Below are positions 33,456 through 43,243 of a DNA stretch of 64,000 nt, piece after piece. This stretch comes from Nocardia cyriacigeorgica (lineage in GTDB: Bacteria > Actinomycetota > Actinomycetes > Mycobacteriales > Mycobacteriaceae): assembly GCF_010868145.1 (NCBI RefSeq), contig NZ_JAAGUY010000012.1, positions 1 to 64,000 on the forward strand, read 5' to 3'. The stretch's first letter is position 1, and each line of letters opens with the position of its first letter. Made by a program: the position numbers and the translations under genes. A model generated the notes under the pieces. It saw nothing but the letters and a program-made list of their open reading frames with translations. It was not told where the DNA came from and made no database searches.

Positions 33456-36400
33456 TCAGGCCCCGAAAACCCGCTCCACGACACCTTTCGCGCGCCGGGT
33501 GATCCGCATGTAGTGGTCGAGGAATTCCCCGCCGTCACCGTTGCGCCAGCCGGCCGCGTACGCGACGGCCGACAGTTGCGGCCCGGGCGCCGGCAGCTGA
33601 TCGCTCGGTTTGCCGCGCACCTGGACCAGGGCGTTGCGCGCCTTCGTCGCGATCAGCCAAGCCTGCCGCAGCAGGTCGACATCCTCGGAGTCGAGCAGGG
33701 CTTTCTGCTCGATGACGTCCAGCGATTGCAGGGTCGAGGTGTTGTGCAGCTCGGGCACCTCATGGGCGTGGCGTAGCTGCATGAGCTGCACGGTCCATTC
33801 GATATCGGCGAGTCCGCCGCGGCCGAGTTTGGTGTGGGTGGCGGGGTCGGCGCCGCGTGGTAGCCGTTCGGAGTCGACGCGGGCTTTGATCCTGCGGATT
33901 TCGCGCACCGATTCGGACGACACCCCGCCCGCCGGATAGCGAACCCTATCGATGACGTGCAGGAACCGCACACCGAGCTCCTGATCGCCCGCCACCTGAT
34001 GGGCGCGCAGCAGCGCTTGCTCTTCCCACGGCTGCGCCCACTGCTCGTAGTAGGCGGCGTACGAGGCGAGTGTGCGAACGAGCGCGCCGTTGCGGCCTTC
34101 CGGGCGAAGGGCGGCGTCGACCTGAAGCGGCGGATCGGTGCTCGGTGCGCCGAGTAGCCGCTGGACCCGCTCGGCGATACCGATGGCCCATTTGACCGCC
34201 TTGGTCTCGTCTTCGCCTTGGCGCGGATCGCAGACGAACAGCACGTCGGCGTCGGAACCGTAGCCCAGTTCCATGCCGCCGAGCCTGCCCATGCCGATGA
34301 CGGCGAAATCGGCGGGCGCCGGCGCGCCGCGTTCGGCCTCGCTGGCACGAATCACCGCGCGCAGCGACGCTTCAAGCACCGCGACCCACACCGAGGACAA
34401 GGCCCTGCACACCTGCGGCACATCGAGCAGGCCGAGCAGGTCGGCGGAGGCGACGCGCGCCAGTTCGTGCCGTCGCAGGGATCGTGCCGCCGCGACCGCG
34501 CGTTTCGGATCGTCGTAGCGGGCGGCGGCGGTGAGAATGCCGCGGGCGACATCCTCGGGCTGCGGTCCGAGCAACAGTGGCCCGCTGGGTCCGTCGGCGT
34601 ACATGCGGATGGTTTCCGGCGCGTTGATCAGCAGGTCCGGCAGGTACGCCGAGGAGCCGAGCACGATCATCAACCGCTGCGCGACCGCACCCTCATCACG
34701 CAATTCACGCAGGAACCAGGTCTGGTCGACCAACCCCTCCGAAACGCGCCGGTACGCGAGCAGCCCCGCATCCGGGTTGGGTGTGTCACCCAGCCATTCC
34801 AGCAGTGTCGGCAGCAGCAGCGCCTGGATGCGGCCCTTGCGCGATACCCCGCCGGTCAGGGCACGGAGGTGACCGAGTGCGTGTTCGGGGGCGGCGTAGC
34901 CGAGTGCGGCGAGCTGACGGACGGCCGCATCGGGGCTCAGCCGCAGCGCGTCCGAATCCAGGCGGGCAACCGATTCCAGCAGCGGCCGGTAGAACAGTTT
35001 GGCGTGCAGGCGCCGCACCCGGACGGTATTGCGGCGAATCTCGGTGCGCAGCACACCCACCGCGTCCTGGCGGCCGTCGGGGCGCATATGGGCGGCCCTG
35101 GCCAGCCAGCGCAAGCCGTCGGCGTCGTCGTCGGCCGGCAGGGTGTGGGTGCGTTTGAGCCGCTGCAATTGCAGCCGGTGTTCGAGCAGGCGCAGGAATT
35201 CGTAGGAGGCGGTGAGGTTGGCGGCGTCGTCACGGCCGACGTAGCCTTCGGCCGCCAACGCCGTCAATGCCTCCACCGTGCCCTGCACGTGCAGGGCCTC
35301 GTCCACCCTGCCGTGCACCAATTGCAGCAGCTGGACCGCGAATTCGACGTCACGCAGACTACCGTGCCCCAGCTTCAGTTCGCGTTCGCGCAGGTCGGCG
35401 GGCACCAGATCCTCGACGCGGCGGCGCATGGCCTGCACATCGGGAACGAAGTCGGGACGTTCGGAGGCAGACCACACCATCGGCATGAGCGCGGCGCGGT
35501 ACTCGTCGCCGAGAGGCATATCGCCGGTCATCGGGCGAGCTTTGAGCAGCGCCTGGAACTCCCATGTGCGAGCCCAACGCTTGTAGTAGGCGATATGGGA
35601 CTCGAGAGTGCGAACCAGTGCACCCGCCTTGCCCTCGGGACGCAGCGCGGCATCGACCTCGAAGAACGCCGCGCTGCCGATGCTCATCATCTCGGCGGCG
35701 AGCCGGGCCGCGGTGGAGTCGGCGGGTTCGGCGGCGAACACGATATCGACATCGCTGACGTAGTTGAGTTCACGCGCACCGCATTTGCCCATGGCGATGA
35801 CCGCGAGCCGCACCGGGCAAGGCTCGTCACGGCACACGCGGGCGACGGCCACCGACAGCGCCGCGGTCAGGGCCGCGTCGGCGAGGTCGGTGAGGTGACG
35901 ACCGACCACCTGATAGGGCAGCACCGGCTCGTTCTCCACCGTCGCGGCGAGATCCTGGGCGGCAAGCAGCATCAGCTGATCTCGATAGCGTTTCCGCAGC
36001 AGCGCAACGACTTCCGGCCCCGCCTCCCCCGCCCGATACAGCATCGGCCCGGCGTTCGGACCCGTCTCCGGTACCGCGTCGACGGCGTCGAGCAGATCGG
36101 CGACCAGCTCGTCACGGTCCGGGAGGTCGGTGCGGCGCAGCGACTTCCACGCGCCAGGATCGGCCACCAGATGGTCGCCGAACGCGGTCGACGAGCCGAC
36201 CAGCGCGAACAACCTGCCGCGCAATGCCGTATCGGTGCGCAACGCCGTATCCAGTTGCGCCCACTCGCATCCGAGCGCCTCACGCAACCGGATCAGCGTG
36301 GTCAGGGCCAGATCGGCGTCGGGTGCACGCGAGAGCGCCCACAGCAGCGGGATGCCATCGATGTTGTCCCATGCGAGTTCGGTGAGGGAGGCGGCGGCCG

Positions 36401-36467
36401 TCGGCTCGAGCAATCCGAGACGGCCGACACCGGGGACAGCGGAGCGGGCAGTCGGGGGCCGGACCAT
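33456..36467 (-). CDS. glnE: Bifunctional glutamine synthetase adenylyltransferase/adenylyl-removing enzyme
   Basis: The product (1003 aa) is full length for actinobacterial GlnE. It has two nucleotidyltransferase domains, recognisable by YVSDVDIVF (about 236-244, N-terminal adenylyl-removing half) and [10 protein letters not shown] (about 735, C-terminal adenylylating half), each followed by a helical GlnD/GlnE-type domain. It attaches AMP to, and removes it from, Tyr406 of GlnA1 according to nitrogen status. TAATTT ends six bases before the ATG, indicating a leaderless mRNA. It lies upstream of glnA2 on the same strand, 56 bases away, and may be co-transcribed with it. Confidence 0.97.
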   Translation of the reverse strand: MVRPPTARSAVPGVGRLGLLEPTAAASLTELAWDNIDGIPLLWALSRAPDADLALTTLIRLREALGCEWAQLDTALRTDTALRGRLFALVGSSTAFGDHLVADPGAWKSLRRTDLPDRDELVADLLDAVDAVPETGPNAGPMLYRAGEAGPEVVALLRKRYRDQLMLLAAQDLAATVENEPVLPYQVVGRHLTDLADAALTAALSVAVARVCRDEPCPVRLAVIAMGKCGARELNYVSDVDIVFAAEPADSTAARLAAEMMSIGSAAFFEVDAALRPEGKAGALVRTLESHIAYYKRWARTWEFQALLKARPMTGDMPLGDEYRAALMPMVWSASERPDFVPDVQAMRRRVEDLVPADLRERELKLGHGSLRDVEFAVQLLQLVHGRVDEALHVQGTVEALTALAAEGYVGRDDAANLTASYEFLRLLEHRLQLQRLKRTHTLPADDDADGLRWLARAAHMRPDGRQDAVGVLRTEIRRNTVRVRRLHAKLFYRPLLESVARLDSDALRLSPDAAVRQLAALGYAAPEHALGHLRALTGGVSRKGRIQALLLPTLLEWLGDTPNPDAGLLAYRRVSEGLVDQTWFLRELRDEGAVAQRLMIVLGSSAYLPDLLINAPETIRMYADGPSGPLLLGPQPEDVARGILTAAARYDDPKRAVAAARSLRRHELARVASADLLGLLDVPQVCRALSSVWVAVLEASLRAVIRASEAERGAPAPADFAVIGMGRLGGMELGYGSDADVLFVCDPRQGEDETKAVKWAIGIAERVQRLLGAPSTDPPLQVDAALRPEGRNGALVRTLASYAAYYEQWAQPWEEQALLRAHQVAGDQELGVRFLHVIDRVRYPAGGVSSESVREIRRIKARVDSERLPRGADPATHTKLGRGGLADIEWTVQLMQLRHAHEVPELHNTSTLQSLDVIEQKALLDSEDVDLLRQAWLIATKARNALVQVRGKPSDQLPAPGPQLSAVAYAAGWRNGDGGEFLDHYMRITRRAKGVVERVFGA

Positions 36468-36523
36468 GCTTTCAAATTACATGCTCGGGCCATGGTCATG
36501 GTGGGCGCGACCCCACCGTGACC

Positions 36524-37861
36524 TCACAACCCGAGGTACTCCTTCAGTTCGAACGGCGTCACCTGGCTGCGGTAGTCGGCCCACTCCCGGCGCTTGTTGC
36601 GCAGGAAGAAGTCGAACACGTGCTCACCCAAGGTTTCGGCGACCAGTTCCGACCGCTCCATCGCCTGCAATGCCTCGTCCAGGGTGCCTGGCAACTCCCG
36701 GAAGCCCATGGCACGGCGTTCGGCGGCGGTGAGCGACCAAACGTCGTCCTCGGCCTCCGGCGGGAGCGTGTAGCCCTTCTCGATACCGCGCAGACCCGCG
36801 GCCAGCAGCACCGCGAAGGTCAGGTACGGGTTGCAGGCCGAGTCTGGGCTGCGGATCTCGACACGCCGCGAGGAGGACTTGTTCGGCGTGTACATCGGCA
36901 CACGTACCAGCGCCGACCGGTTGGACCGGCCCCACGAGGCCGCGGTGGGCGCCTCGCCGCCGTGAATGAGGCGCTTGTAGGAGTTCACCCACTGGTTCGT
37001 GATCGCGCTGATCTCCGGGGCGTGTTCGAGGATGCCCGCGATGAACGCCCGCGCGGTGGACGAGAGGTTGTTCGGGTCATCTGGGTCGGAGAACGCGTTC
37101 GCTTCGCCCTCGAACAGGCTCATATGCGTGTGCATGGCCGAGCCCGGGTACTGGGCGAACGGCTTGGGCATGAAGGTGGCGCGCACGCCTTCGTCGATGG
37201 CCACTTCCTTGATCAGGTAGCGGAATGTCATCACGTTGTCGGCCATGGACAGCGCATCCGCGTAGCGCAGGTCGATCTCCTGCTGACCCGGCGCACCCTC
37301 GTGATGGCTGAACTCCACCGAGATGCCCATCGACTCCAGCGCGTCGATGGCGTGGCGACGGAAGTTGGGTGCGGAATCGTGCACGGCCTGGTCGAAGAAG
37401 CCTCCGCTGTCGGCGGGCACCGGGTCCGAGCCGTCGGGGGTGTTCTTCAGCAGGAAGAACTCGATCTCGGGGTGCACGTAGCAGCTGAAGCCGACGTCAC
37501 CGGCCTTGTTCAGCTGACGCCGCAGCACATGCCGCGGATCGGCCCAGGACGGGGAGCCGTCGGGCATGGTGATGTCGCAGAACATGCGCGCGGAATGCTG
37601 ATGGCCCTTACTGGTCGACCACGGCAGCACCTGGAAGGTCGAGGGATCGGGCCTTGCGACCATATCGGCTTCGGAGATCCTGGCGAATCCCTCGATGGCC
37701 GACCCGTCGAAGCCGATACCTTCCTCGAAGGCGCCTTCGAGTTCGGCGGGGGCGATCGCCACGGACTTCAGGTAGCCCAAGACGTCGGTGAACCAGAGCC
37801 GCACGAAGCGGATGTCCCGCTCTTCGAGCGTCCGCAGCACGAATTCCTTCTGGCGATCCAT
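36524..37861 (-). CDS. glnA2: Type I glutamine synthetase homologue GlnA2
   Basis: The product (445 aa) starts MDRQKEFVLRTLEERD and matches mycobacterial GlnA2 closely in length and sequence. Signatures include DGSAIEGFARISEAD, the ATP-site MPKPFAQYPGSAMHTHMS and NRSALVRVP. In place of the LYELPPE loop of GlnA1 it has DDVWSLTAAE, so GlnE cannot modify it at that site. In mycobacteria GlnA2 is dispensable and contributes little ordinary glutamine synthesis. TACAGT ends 7 bases before the ATG (leaderless pattern). The start at 37861 rather than 37879 follows from that and from the family N-terminus. Confidence 0.96.
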   Translation of the reverse strand: MDRQKEFVLRTLEERDIRFVRLWFTDVLGYLKSVAIAPAELEGAFEEGIGFDGSAIEGFARISEADMVARPDPSTFQVLPWSTSKGHQHSARMFCDITMPDGSPSWADPRHVLRRQLNKAGDVGFSCYVHPEIEFFLLKNTPDGSDPVPADSGGFFDQAVHDSAPNFRRHAIDALESMGISVEFSHHEGAPGQQEIDLRYADALSMADNVMTFRYLIKEVAIDEGVRATFMPKPFAQYPGSAMHTHMSLFEGEANAFSDPDDPNNLSSTARAFIAGILEHAPEISAITNQWVNSYKRLIHGGEAPTAASWGRSNRSALVRVPMYTPNKSSSRRVEIRSPDSACNPYLTFAVLLAAGLRGIEKGYTLPPEAEDDVWSLTAAERRAMGFRELPGTLDEALQAMERSELVAETLGEHVFDFFLRNKRREWADYRSQVTPFELKEYLGL

Positions 37862-37946
37862 GACCGCGACTGTAGGCACCCGGCGTTAAATCTGTGTTAC
37901 ATAGCGACACGGGGTTTGTATCCCGCAATGTGAGCCGACCTGCGCG

Positions 37947-39485
37947 TCAGCACCTGAGCCCGGGTTGCGGCTCGATCAACTCGGTCAGATAGGCGACAAC
38001 CGCGTTGTCCACGCACGGCGAGCCTTCGTTCAACACGACCGTGTGGCTGTCACCTTCGTAGGTGATCAGCGCGGCGCCGAGTTGTTCGGCGAGGTCGACT
38101 CCGGCCTGGTAGGGGGTGGCCGGATCGCCGGTGGTTGACACCACGACTGTCTTGGGCAGGCCGGTCACCGAGATCTCGTGCGGTTGACTGGTGTTGGGTA
38201 CCGGCCAGCTCGCGCACAACTCCAGCGGCGCCGCGCCGGTACCGCGGCCGTCGTCCATGAACGGGGCGGCCTTGCGGTATTCGGTGTCCTGCCTGCTCGC
38301 CACGGCCGGGTCGGTGATGCGTGGATCGTCCACGCAGCGGATCGCGTTGAAGGCGTCGTTGAGGTTGTTGTAGGTGCCGTCCTCGTTGCGGCCGTTGTAC
38401 AGGTCGGCGAGCTGGAGCAGCGTGTCCCCGCGGCCCTGGCTCAGTTCGGCCAGTCCGAGCGACAGCACGCGCCAGAAGCTCTCGCTGTAGAGGGTCTGCC
38501 GGACGCCGGTGAGGGCGTCGCCGTAGCTGAGGCCGCGGGCATCGGTGGTGGCGGCGGGTGTGTCCCACAGCGGATCGACCAGCTCACGAAAGCGCTTCAC
38601 CGCGGTCGACAGATCGTTACCCAGTGGACATTCTTCGCGGGTCACGCAGTCGGCGGCATAGGCGTCGAAAGCCTGCTGGAAGCCCTCGGCCTGGCGCAGC
38701 GACTCCTCCACCGGGTCTTGGGTGGGGTCGATGGCACCGTCGAGGACCAGCGCACGCACATTGCCGGGGAACTTCTCGGCGTAAGCCGTGCCGAGGCGGG
38801 TTCCGTAGGAGTAGCCGAGGTAGCTGAGCTCGGGATCGCCGAGCACCGCACGGATGACGTCCATGTCTTGCACCACTTCGCGGGTACCGACGTGGGCGAG
38901 GAACTCCTTACCGGTCTGCTCGACGCAGGCGTCGGCGTACTCGCGGTTATCGGCTTCCTCGGCGGTGATTCCCTCCGGCGTGTTGACCAGTGGTGGCTCG
39001 GCGCGTTCGGCATCGGCCTCCTGCGGGGTCAGGCAGGTTACCGAGGGCGTGGAGGCACCGACGCCGCGTGGATCGAAGCCGACGCGGTCGAACCGTTCGG
39101 CCACCGCGGTGCCGCCACCCACCGTGACGGTGGACAACCCGGACATGCCGGGCCCGCCCGGGTTGAGCAGCAGGGAACCGATGCGGTCCTTGCCCTCGGC
39201 TTTGACCCGCGACAATGCGATCTGGGCGGTGGCGCCCTCGGGGTCGGCGTAGTCGACGGGGACGGTGATGCGGGTGCATTCGGCCGCGGGCGGCAGCGAC
39301 TCGTTCGGCCCGGTGAAATCGGCGCAGCTACCCCACTGCGGGGTCTGGGTGTAGAACTGCGCGAGGCCGTCCGGGGGCGCCGGGGCTGCGGAGGGTTCCT
39401 CCCGCGACTCCGCGCAACCGGCCGCCAAAGCCGTCACCGCCAGCACCGTCACCAGCACACCACGCCCACTCCGCACCGGCGTCAT
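37947..39485 (-). CDS. CaeA-like lipoprotein hydrolase
   Basis: The product (512 aa) has a lipoprotein signal peptide ([15 protein letters not shown]) and an alpha/beta hydrolase of the tripeptidyl aminopeptidase/CaeA group. Visible residues are oxyanion loop NPGGPGMSG, nucleophile GYSYGT, Asp in [10 protein letters not shown] and His in EGDSHTVVL. The M. tuberculosis homologue CaeA (Rv2224c, also called Hip1) is a cell-envelope-associated serine hydrolase next to glnA2 and panB, the same setting as here. It should act at the cell surface, on proteins such as GroEL2 or on esters. The ATG at 39485 gives the clean signal peptide. Confidence 0.93.
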   Translation of the reverse strand: MTPVRSGRGVLVTVLAVTALAAGCAESREEPSAAPAPPDGLAQFYTQTPQWGSCADFTGPNESLPPAAECTRITVPVDYADPEGATAQIALSRVKAEGKDRIGSLLLNPGGPGMSGLSTVTVGGGTAVAERFDRVGFDPRGVGASTPSVTCLTPQEADAERAEPPLVNTPEGITAEEADNREYADACVEQTGKEFLAHVGTREVVQDMDVIRAVLGDPELSYLGYSYGTRLGTAYAEKFPGNVRALVLDGAIDPTQDPVEESLRQAEGFQQAFDAYAADCVTREECPLGNDLSTAVKRFRELVDPLWDTPAATTDARGLSYGDALTGVRQTLYSESFWRVLSLGLAELSQGRGDTLLQLADLYNGRNEDGTYNNLNDAFNAIRCVDDPRITDPAVASRQDTEYRKAAPFMDDGRGTGAAPLELCASWPVPNTSQPHEISVTGLPKTVVVSTTGDPATPYQAGVDLAEQLGAALITYEGDSHTVVLNEGSPCVDNAVVAYLTELIEPQPGLRC

Positions 39486-39753
39486 GCTAGTCGGGGCCCT
39501 GGTCAGGCTGCGCGGCGCCATCAGACCGGAGTGCGCGGGTGTGCCCACACCCTGTTCGTTCCGGCCATGCGCGGGCCGCCCGCAACCGCACAGCATCGCG
39601 CTGGCCGACAACGGGCACCCCGGCCGCGCCAGATGTGACCAACCGCACCGGCCGGAGCCCTTAAATGGGCGGTGCGACCGGTGGCACACTGGATGGCGTC
39701 ACCCAGACCCGGGGACCCGTATACGGGCCTCGAGGACGACGAAAGGGACGATG

Positions 39754-40608
39754 ATGTCCGTATCCGATTCGGAAACTCCCGCTTACGGCGCTGCCTCCGC
39801 CGAGGTGAAGCCGAGGCGTAAGACCCGCGTCCATCATCTACAGCAGATGAAGGCGACGGGCGAACGCTGGTCCATGCTCACCGCCTACGACTACTCGACG
39901 GCGCGACTGTTCGAGGAAGCGGGCATCCCGGTGCTGCTGGTCGGCGATTCGGCGGCCAACGTGGTGTACGGCTACGACACGACCGTGCCGGTCACCGTCG
40001 ACGAGCTGATCCCGCTCGTGCGCGGTGTGGTGCGGGGCGCACCACACGCACTCGTGGTCGCCGACCTGCCGTTCGGCACGTACGAGTCCTCGCCGCAGCA
40101 GGCCTTGGCCACCGCGACCCGTTTCATGAAAGAGGGTCAGGCACATGCGGTGAAGCTGGAGGGCGGTGAGCGGGTCGCCGAGCAGATCGCACTCATCACG
40201 GCCGCAGGCATTCCCGTCATGGGCCATATCGGCTTCACCCCGCAGAGCGTCAACACCCTCGGTGGTTTCCGGGTGCAGGGCCGCGGCGACGGCGCCGAAC
40301 AGCTCATCGCCGACGCCATCGCCGTACAGGAGGCGGGCGCGTTCTCCGTGGTGATGGAGATGGTCCCGGCCGAACTGGCCGGGCAGGTCAGCCGCAAACT
40401 GACCATCCCCACCGTCGGTATCGGCGCCGGCGCCGACTGCGACGCCCAGGTGCTGGTCTGGCAGGACATGGCGGGCTACACCAGCGGCAAAACCGCCAAG
40501 TTCGTCAAGCGTTTCGCCAACACCGGCGACGACCTTCGCACCGCCGCCGCCACGTACGCCGACGAAGTCCGCCGCGGCACCTTCCCGGGTCCGGAACACA
40601 GCTTCTGA
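39754..40608 (+). CDS. panB: 3-methyl-2-oxobutanoate hydroxymethyltransferase
   Basis: The product (284 aa) catalyses the first committed step of pantothenate synthesis, adding hydroxymethyl from 5,10-methylenetetrahydrofolate to alpha-ketoisovalerate. Family motifs are all present: [50 protein letters not shown] and a C-terminal [25 protein letters not shown] is three bases from one ATG (39751) and six from the next, so 39754 is preferred. It is divergent from the CaeA-like gene and is followed by a hairpin terminator. No panC or panD is nearby. Confidence 0.97.
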   Translation: MSVSDSETPAYGAASAEVKPRRKTRVHHLQQMKATGERWSMLTAYDYSTARLFEEAGIPVLLVGDSAANVVYGYDTTVPVTVDELIPLVRGVVRGAPHALVVADLPFGTYESSPQQALATATRFMKEGQAHAVKLEGGERVAEQIALITAAGIPVMGHIGFTPQSVNTLGGFRVQGRGDGAEQLIADAIAVQEAGAFSVVMEMVPAELAGQVSRKLTIPTVGIGAGADCDAQVLVWQDMAGYTSGKTAKFVKRFANTGDDLRTAAATYADEVRRGTFPGPEHSF

Positions 40609-40621
40609 TTCGGCGATAACC

Positions 40622-40671
40622 GATGCCCGTCCGGGTAGCGCGAGTCCCTCTCACGCTGCCCGGACGGCATC
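40622..40671 (+). terminator. Terminator of panB
   Basis: A long imperfect stem: CCGTCCGGG on the left arm pairs with CCCGGACGG on the right, extended by AGCG/CGCT inside and GATG/CATC outside. It starts 14 bases after the panB stop. Confidence 0.75.
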
Positions 40672-40800
40672 CTCCGAGCCACGACATCCGAGAGTTGGTT
40701 CGTCGACAAGCTCACCTCGAGGACGGGAACGCCGCGCGGCCGGCGCGCCGGAAAAATGGCAGACTCGGTGGCGACAATCTCGAGTCGAGCAGAGGTACTG

Positions 40801-41262
40801 ATGCCGGAACGCCGTTGGATTTCCCGGAGCACGCTGGTGGTCGCGGGGGTGTGTGCTGCTGTCCTACTCACCGCGTGTGGAGGTGAATCCGGAACCGGAT
40901 CGAGTGAGGCGGGCGGGTCGACGACCGCAGCGCCGACAAGCATTCCCGCAACAACTCCGGGCGGTGCGACCAAGCCGGTACCGGGCAAGCCGCTCGAGGT
41001 GTCCGATTCCGCGGCGACCGCACTGTGCGAGATGATCCGCCCCGAGCTGTCGAACTGGCGGGTGCAGGGTCCGACGCTCGGCCGCATCGGCCTGAACGCG
41101 ATGGTGCACGACTGGGCATTGCGCAACGGCGCCATCAACGCTCAGGTGCTTGCCGACAAGCCGGTCATCGACCGGATCACGCTGAAAGCCTGTGCGGATG
41201 TCCGGCAGGAGGCGATCCAAGCGCTCGAGCTGCCGGACCTGGCGTCCGGCCTGGCGTTCTGA
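40801..41262 (+). CDS. Small lipoprotein
   Basis: The product (153 aa) has a signal peptide ending in the lipobox LLTAC, then a Ser/Thr/Gly/Pro-rich linker of about 40 residues and a compact helical domain with two Cys (AATALCEMIRPEL and LKACADVRQEA) that may form a disulfide. Similar mycobacterial lipoproteins are uncharacterised. AGAGGT lies before the ATG at 40801. Its stop shares one base with the start of the proline iminopeptidase gene (TGATG), so the two are coupled and possibly related in envelope peptide turnover. Confidence 0.8.
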   Translation: MPERRWISRSTLVVAGVCAAVLLTACGGESGTGSSEAGGSTTAAPTSIPATTPGGATKPVPGKPLEVSDSAATALCEMIRPELSNWRVQGPTLGRIGLNAMVHDWALRNGAINAQVLADKPVIDRITLKACADVRQEAIQALELPDLASGLAF

Positions 41263-42224
41263 TGCGCACCCTGTACCCGCCGATCGAGCCGCACCAGCAG
41301 GGCATGCTCGATGTGGGTGCGGGCCAATCGGTGTATTGGGAGGTCAGCGGCAACCCTGACGGCAAGCCCGTGGTGTTCCTGCACGGCGGCCCCGGCGGCG
41401 GGACCGCGCCGTTCCATCGGCAGTTCTTCGATCCGGCCGAATATCGGATCGTGCTGTTCGATCAGCGTGGGTGTGGCCGCTCCACCCCGCATATCGCCGA
41501 TGTCGCGGACCTGTCGGTGAACACCACCGACCATCTGATCGCCGATATCGAGCAGCTGCGCGAAGCGCTCGGTATCGAACAGTGGCAGGTGTTCGGCGGA
41601 TCGTGGGGTTCCACGCTCGCGCTGGCCTATGCGCAGCGGTACCCGCAGCGCGTCACCGAGCTGGTGTTGCGCGGCATCTTCCTGTTGCGCCGCAAGGAGA
41701 TCGACTGGTATTACAACGGCGCGGCCGGCTACGTCTACCCGGACGAGTGGGAGAAGTTCCTCGCCCCGGTCCCGGAAGCCGAACGCGACGGCGATCTGGT
41801 CGAGGCCTATCACCGGCTGTTGCACTCCCCCGACGATGACGTCGCCACCGCCGCCGCGGTCGCCTGGTCGACCTGGGAGGGTGCGACGAGTTCGCTGCTG
41901 CCGCAACCGGATCGGGTCGCCGAAACCGGTGAGCCACGGTTCGCACTCGCCTTCGCCCGGATCGAGAATCACTATTTCCGGCACGGCGGATTCCTCGACG
42001 AGGGACAGTTGCTGCGCGATATCGACAAGATCACCGACATTCCCGCGGTCATCGTGCAGGGTCGCCACGACATCGTCTGCCCGGCCGTCAGCGCCTGGGA
42101 ACTGCATCGGGCCTGGCCGGGTTCGGTGCTCCACATCGTCGACGATGCCGGGCACGCGGCCAATGAACCCGGGATCACCCACCGTCTCGTCGAAGCCACC
42201 GACGGGTTCGCGAAAGGACGCTAG
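41262..42224 (+). CDS. pip: Proline iminopeptidase
   Basis: The product (320 aa) is a typical S33 prolyl aminopeptidase. Oxyanion region HGGPGGG, DQRGCGRSTPH, nucleophile GGSWGSTLAL, Asp in QGRHDIVCPA and His in DDAGHAANEP are all present, together with the helical cap. It removes N-terminal proline from peptides in the cytoplasm. It is coupled to the upstream lipoprotein and precedes the CHAD gene by 3 bases, forming a three-gene operon. A second paralogue is at 55850-56827. Confidence 0.93.
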   Translation: MRTLYPPIEPHQQGMLDVGAGQSVYWEVSGNPDGKPVVFLHGGPGGGTAPFHRQFFDPAEYRIVLFDQRGCGRSTPHIADVADLSVNTTDHLIADIEQLREALGIEQWQVFGGSWGSTLALAYAQRYPQRVTELVLRGIFLLRRKEIDWYYNGAAGYVYPDEWEKFLAPVPEAERDGDLVEAYHRLLHSPDDDVATAAAVAWSTWEGATSSLLPQPDRVAETGEPRFALAFARIENHYFRHGGFLDEGQLLRDIDKITDIPAVIVQGRHDIVCPAVSAWELHRAWPGSVLHIVDDAGHAANEPGITHRLVEATDGFAKGR

Positions 42225-42227
42225 CTC

Positions 42228-43106
42228 ATGACGGCCACCGCCGCAGACGCGCTGATCGCGGCGCTGGGTGAGGATGTCGATCGGTTGCTGACCGCCGAAC
42301 CCGAAGTACGTGCCGACGCATGGGATTCGGTGCATCAGATGCGGGTGGCGACGCGCAGGTTGCGCAGTGTGCTGAAGTCCTATCGGCGGTTGTTCCGGCG
42401 TGGGCCCGCCGCCGCCATGGGTGCCGAGCTGGCGTGGCTTGCCGATCTGCTCGGCGTTGCACGGGATGCGGAAGTGCGGGCGGAGCGGTTCGCCACGTTG
42501 CTGGATTCCGACCTGGTCGATGGGGCGGATCCGGCGGTGCTCGACGCGGTGACCCAGCGCCTCGTCGCCGCCGAACGCGCACGGTACGAATCCGCGCACG
42601 CCGAGGTGCTCACCGCGCTCGACGGCGACCGCTACCGTGCGCTGCGTGCTCGGCTGTCGCGCTGGCGTTCGGAGCCCCCGCTGCGCAAAGGCCGCGTCGA
42701 CGGTCCTGCCGCCGCCGCCTTCACCACGGTGCTGCACCGCGATCGTGAACGTCTGGATCGGCTGATCCACAGCGAGGTCACCGCGACGCCCGGCCAGCAG
42801 ATCGAGCTGCTGCACGATATCCGCAAGGGCGCCAAACGGTTACGGTATTCGTGCGATGCGGCCACAGCTGTTCTCGGCGAGCAGGCTCACGAGCTGGGCT
42901 CCCGGGCCAAGCGCTTGCAGACCGTGCTCGGTGATCACCGCGACGCCATCGAATCCCATGAAGCGATCCTCGCCCGCGCCGCCGAAGCCAAGGCCGCGGG
43001 CGAAGACACCACCTTGTACACAGCCCTCGCCGATGCGGAGGACCGGGCGGCGGGCGAGCATCTGGCCCGGTATCCGTCGACGGCCGCGGCGCTCTCACCC
43101 GCCTGA
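42228..43106 (+). CDS. CHAD-domain protein
   Basis: The product (292 aa) is a single CHAD domain: two four-helix bundles with conserved basic motifs VHQMRVATRRLRS (about 35-47) and LHDIRKGAKRLRYSCD (about 190-205). CHAD domains bind polyphosphate and place proteins on polyphosphate granules. The mycobacterial homologue beside panB (Rv2226) has, as far as I recall, an additional CYTH domain, which is absent here. It lies at the end of the lipoprotein-pip operon. Confidence 0.9.
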   Translation: MTATAADALIAALGEDVDRLLTAEPEVRADAWDSVHQMRVATRRLRSVLKSYRRLFRRGPAAAMGAELAWLADLLGVARDAEVRAERFATLLDSDLVDGADPAVLDAVTQRLVAAERARYESAHAEVLTALDGDRYRALRARLSRWRSEPPLRKGRVDGPAAAAFTTVLHRDRERLDRLIHSEVTATPGQQIELLHDIRKGAKRLRYSCDAATAVLGEQAHELGSRAKRLQTVLGDHRDAIESHEAILARAAEAKAAGEDTTLYTALADAEDRAAGEHLARYPSTAAALSPA

Positions 43107-43110
43107 CGAT

Positions 43111-43203
43111 TCACGCCGGGGTCTTGTTCGCGATCTCGACGAGTTCGGACCGCTCGGGCGAATGGTCCGCGGGCGGATCTTCCACAGGCATCACGCGAAC
43201 CAC
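43111..43203 (-). other. Possible small ORF or frameshifted tail of the RNB gene
   Basis: Just past the RNB stop (43246), the minus strand stays open in the +1 frame with protein-like composition (DPTPVAEPGDEYELVVRV, then an acidic Pro-rich part ending EIANKTPA). From the GTG at 43203 this would be a 30-residue peptide. Reading through the stop with a one-base shift would add about 45 residues to the RNB protein. Coding is suggested only by composition. Confidence 0.3.
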
Positions 43204-43243
43204 GAGTTCGTATTCGTCGCCTGGTTCGGCGACAGGTGTTGGA

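Noticed and set aside
34218-36521. A 767-codon open frame on the plus strand opposite glnE.
   Set aside because: Antisense shadow of a long high-GC gene; no domains, composition dominated by Arg, His, Gln and Gly.
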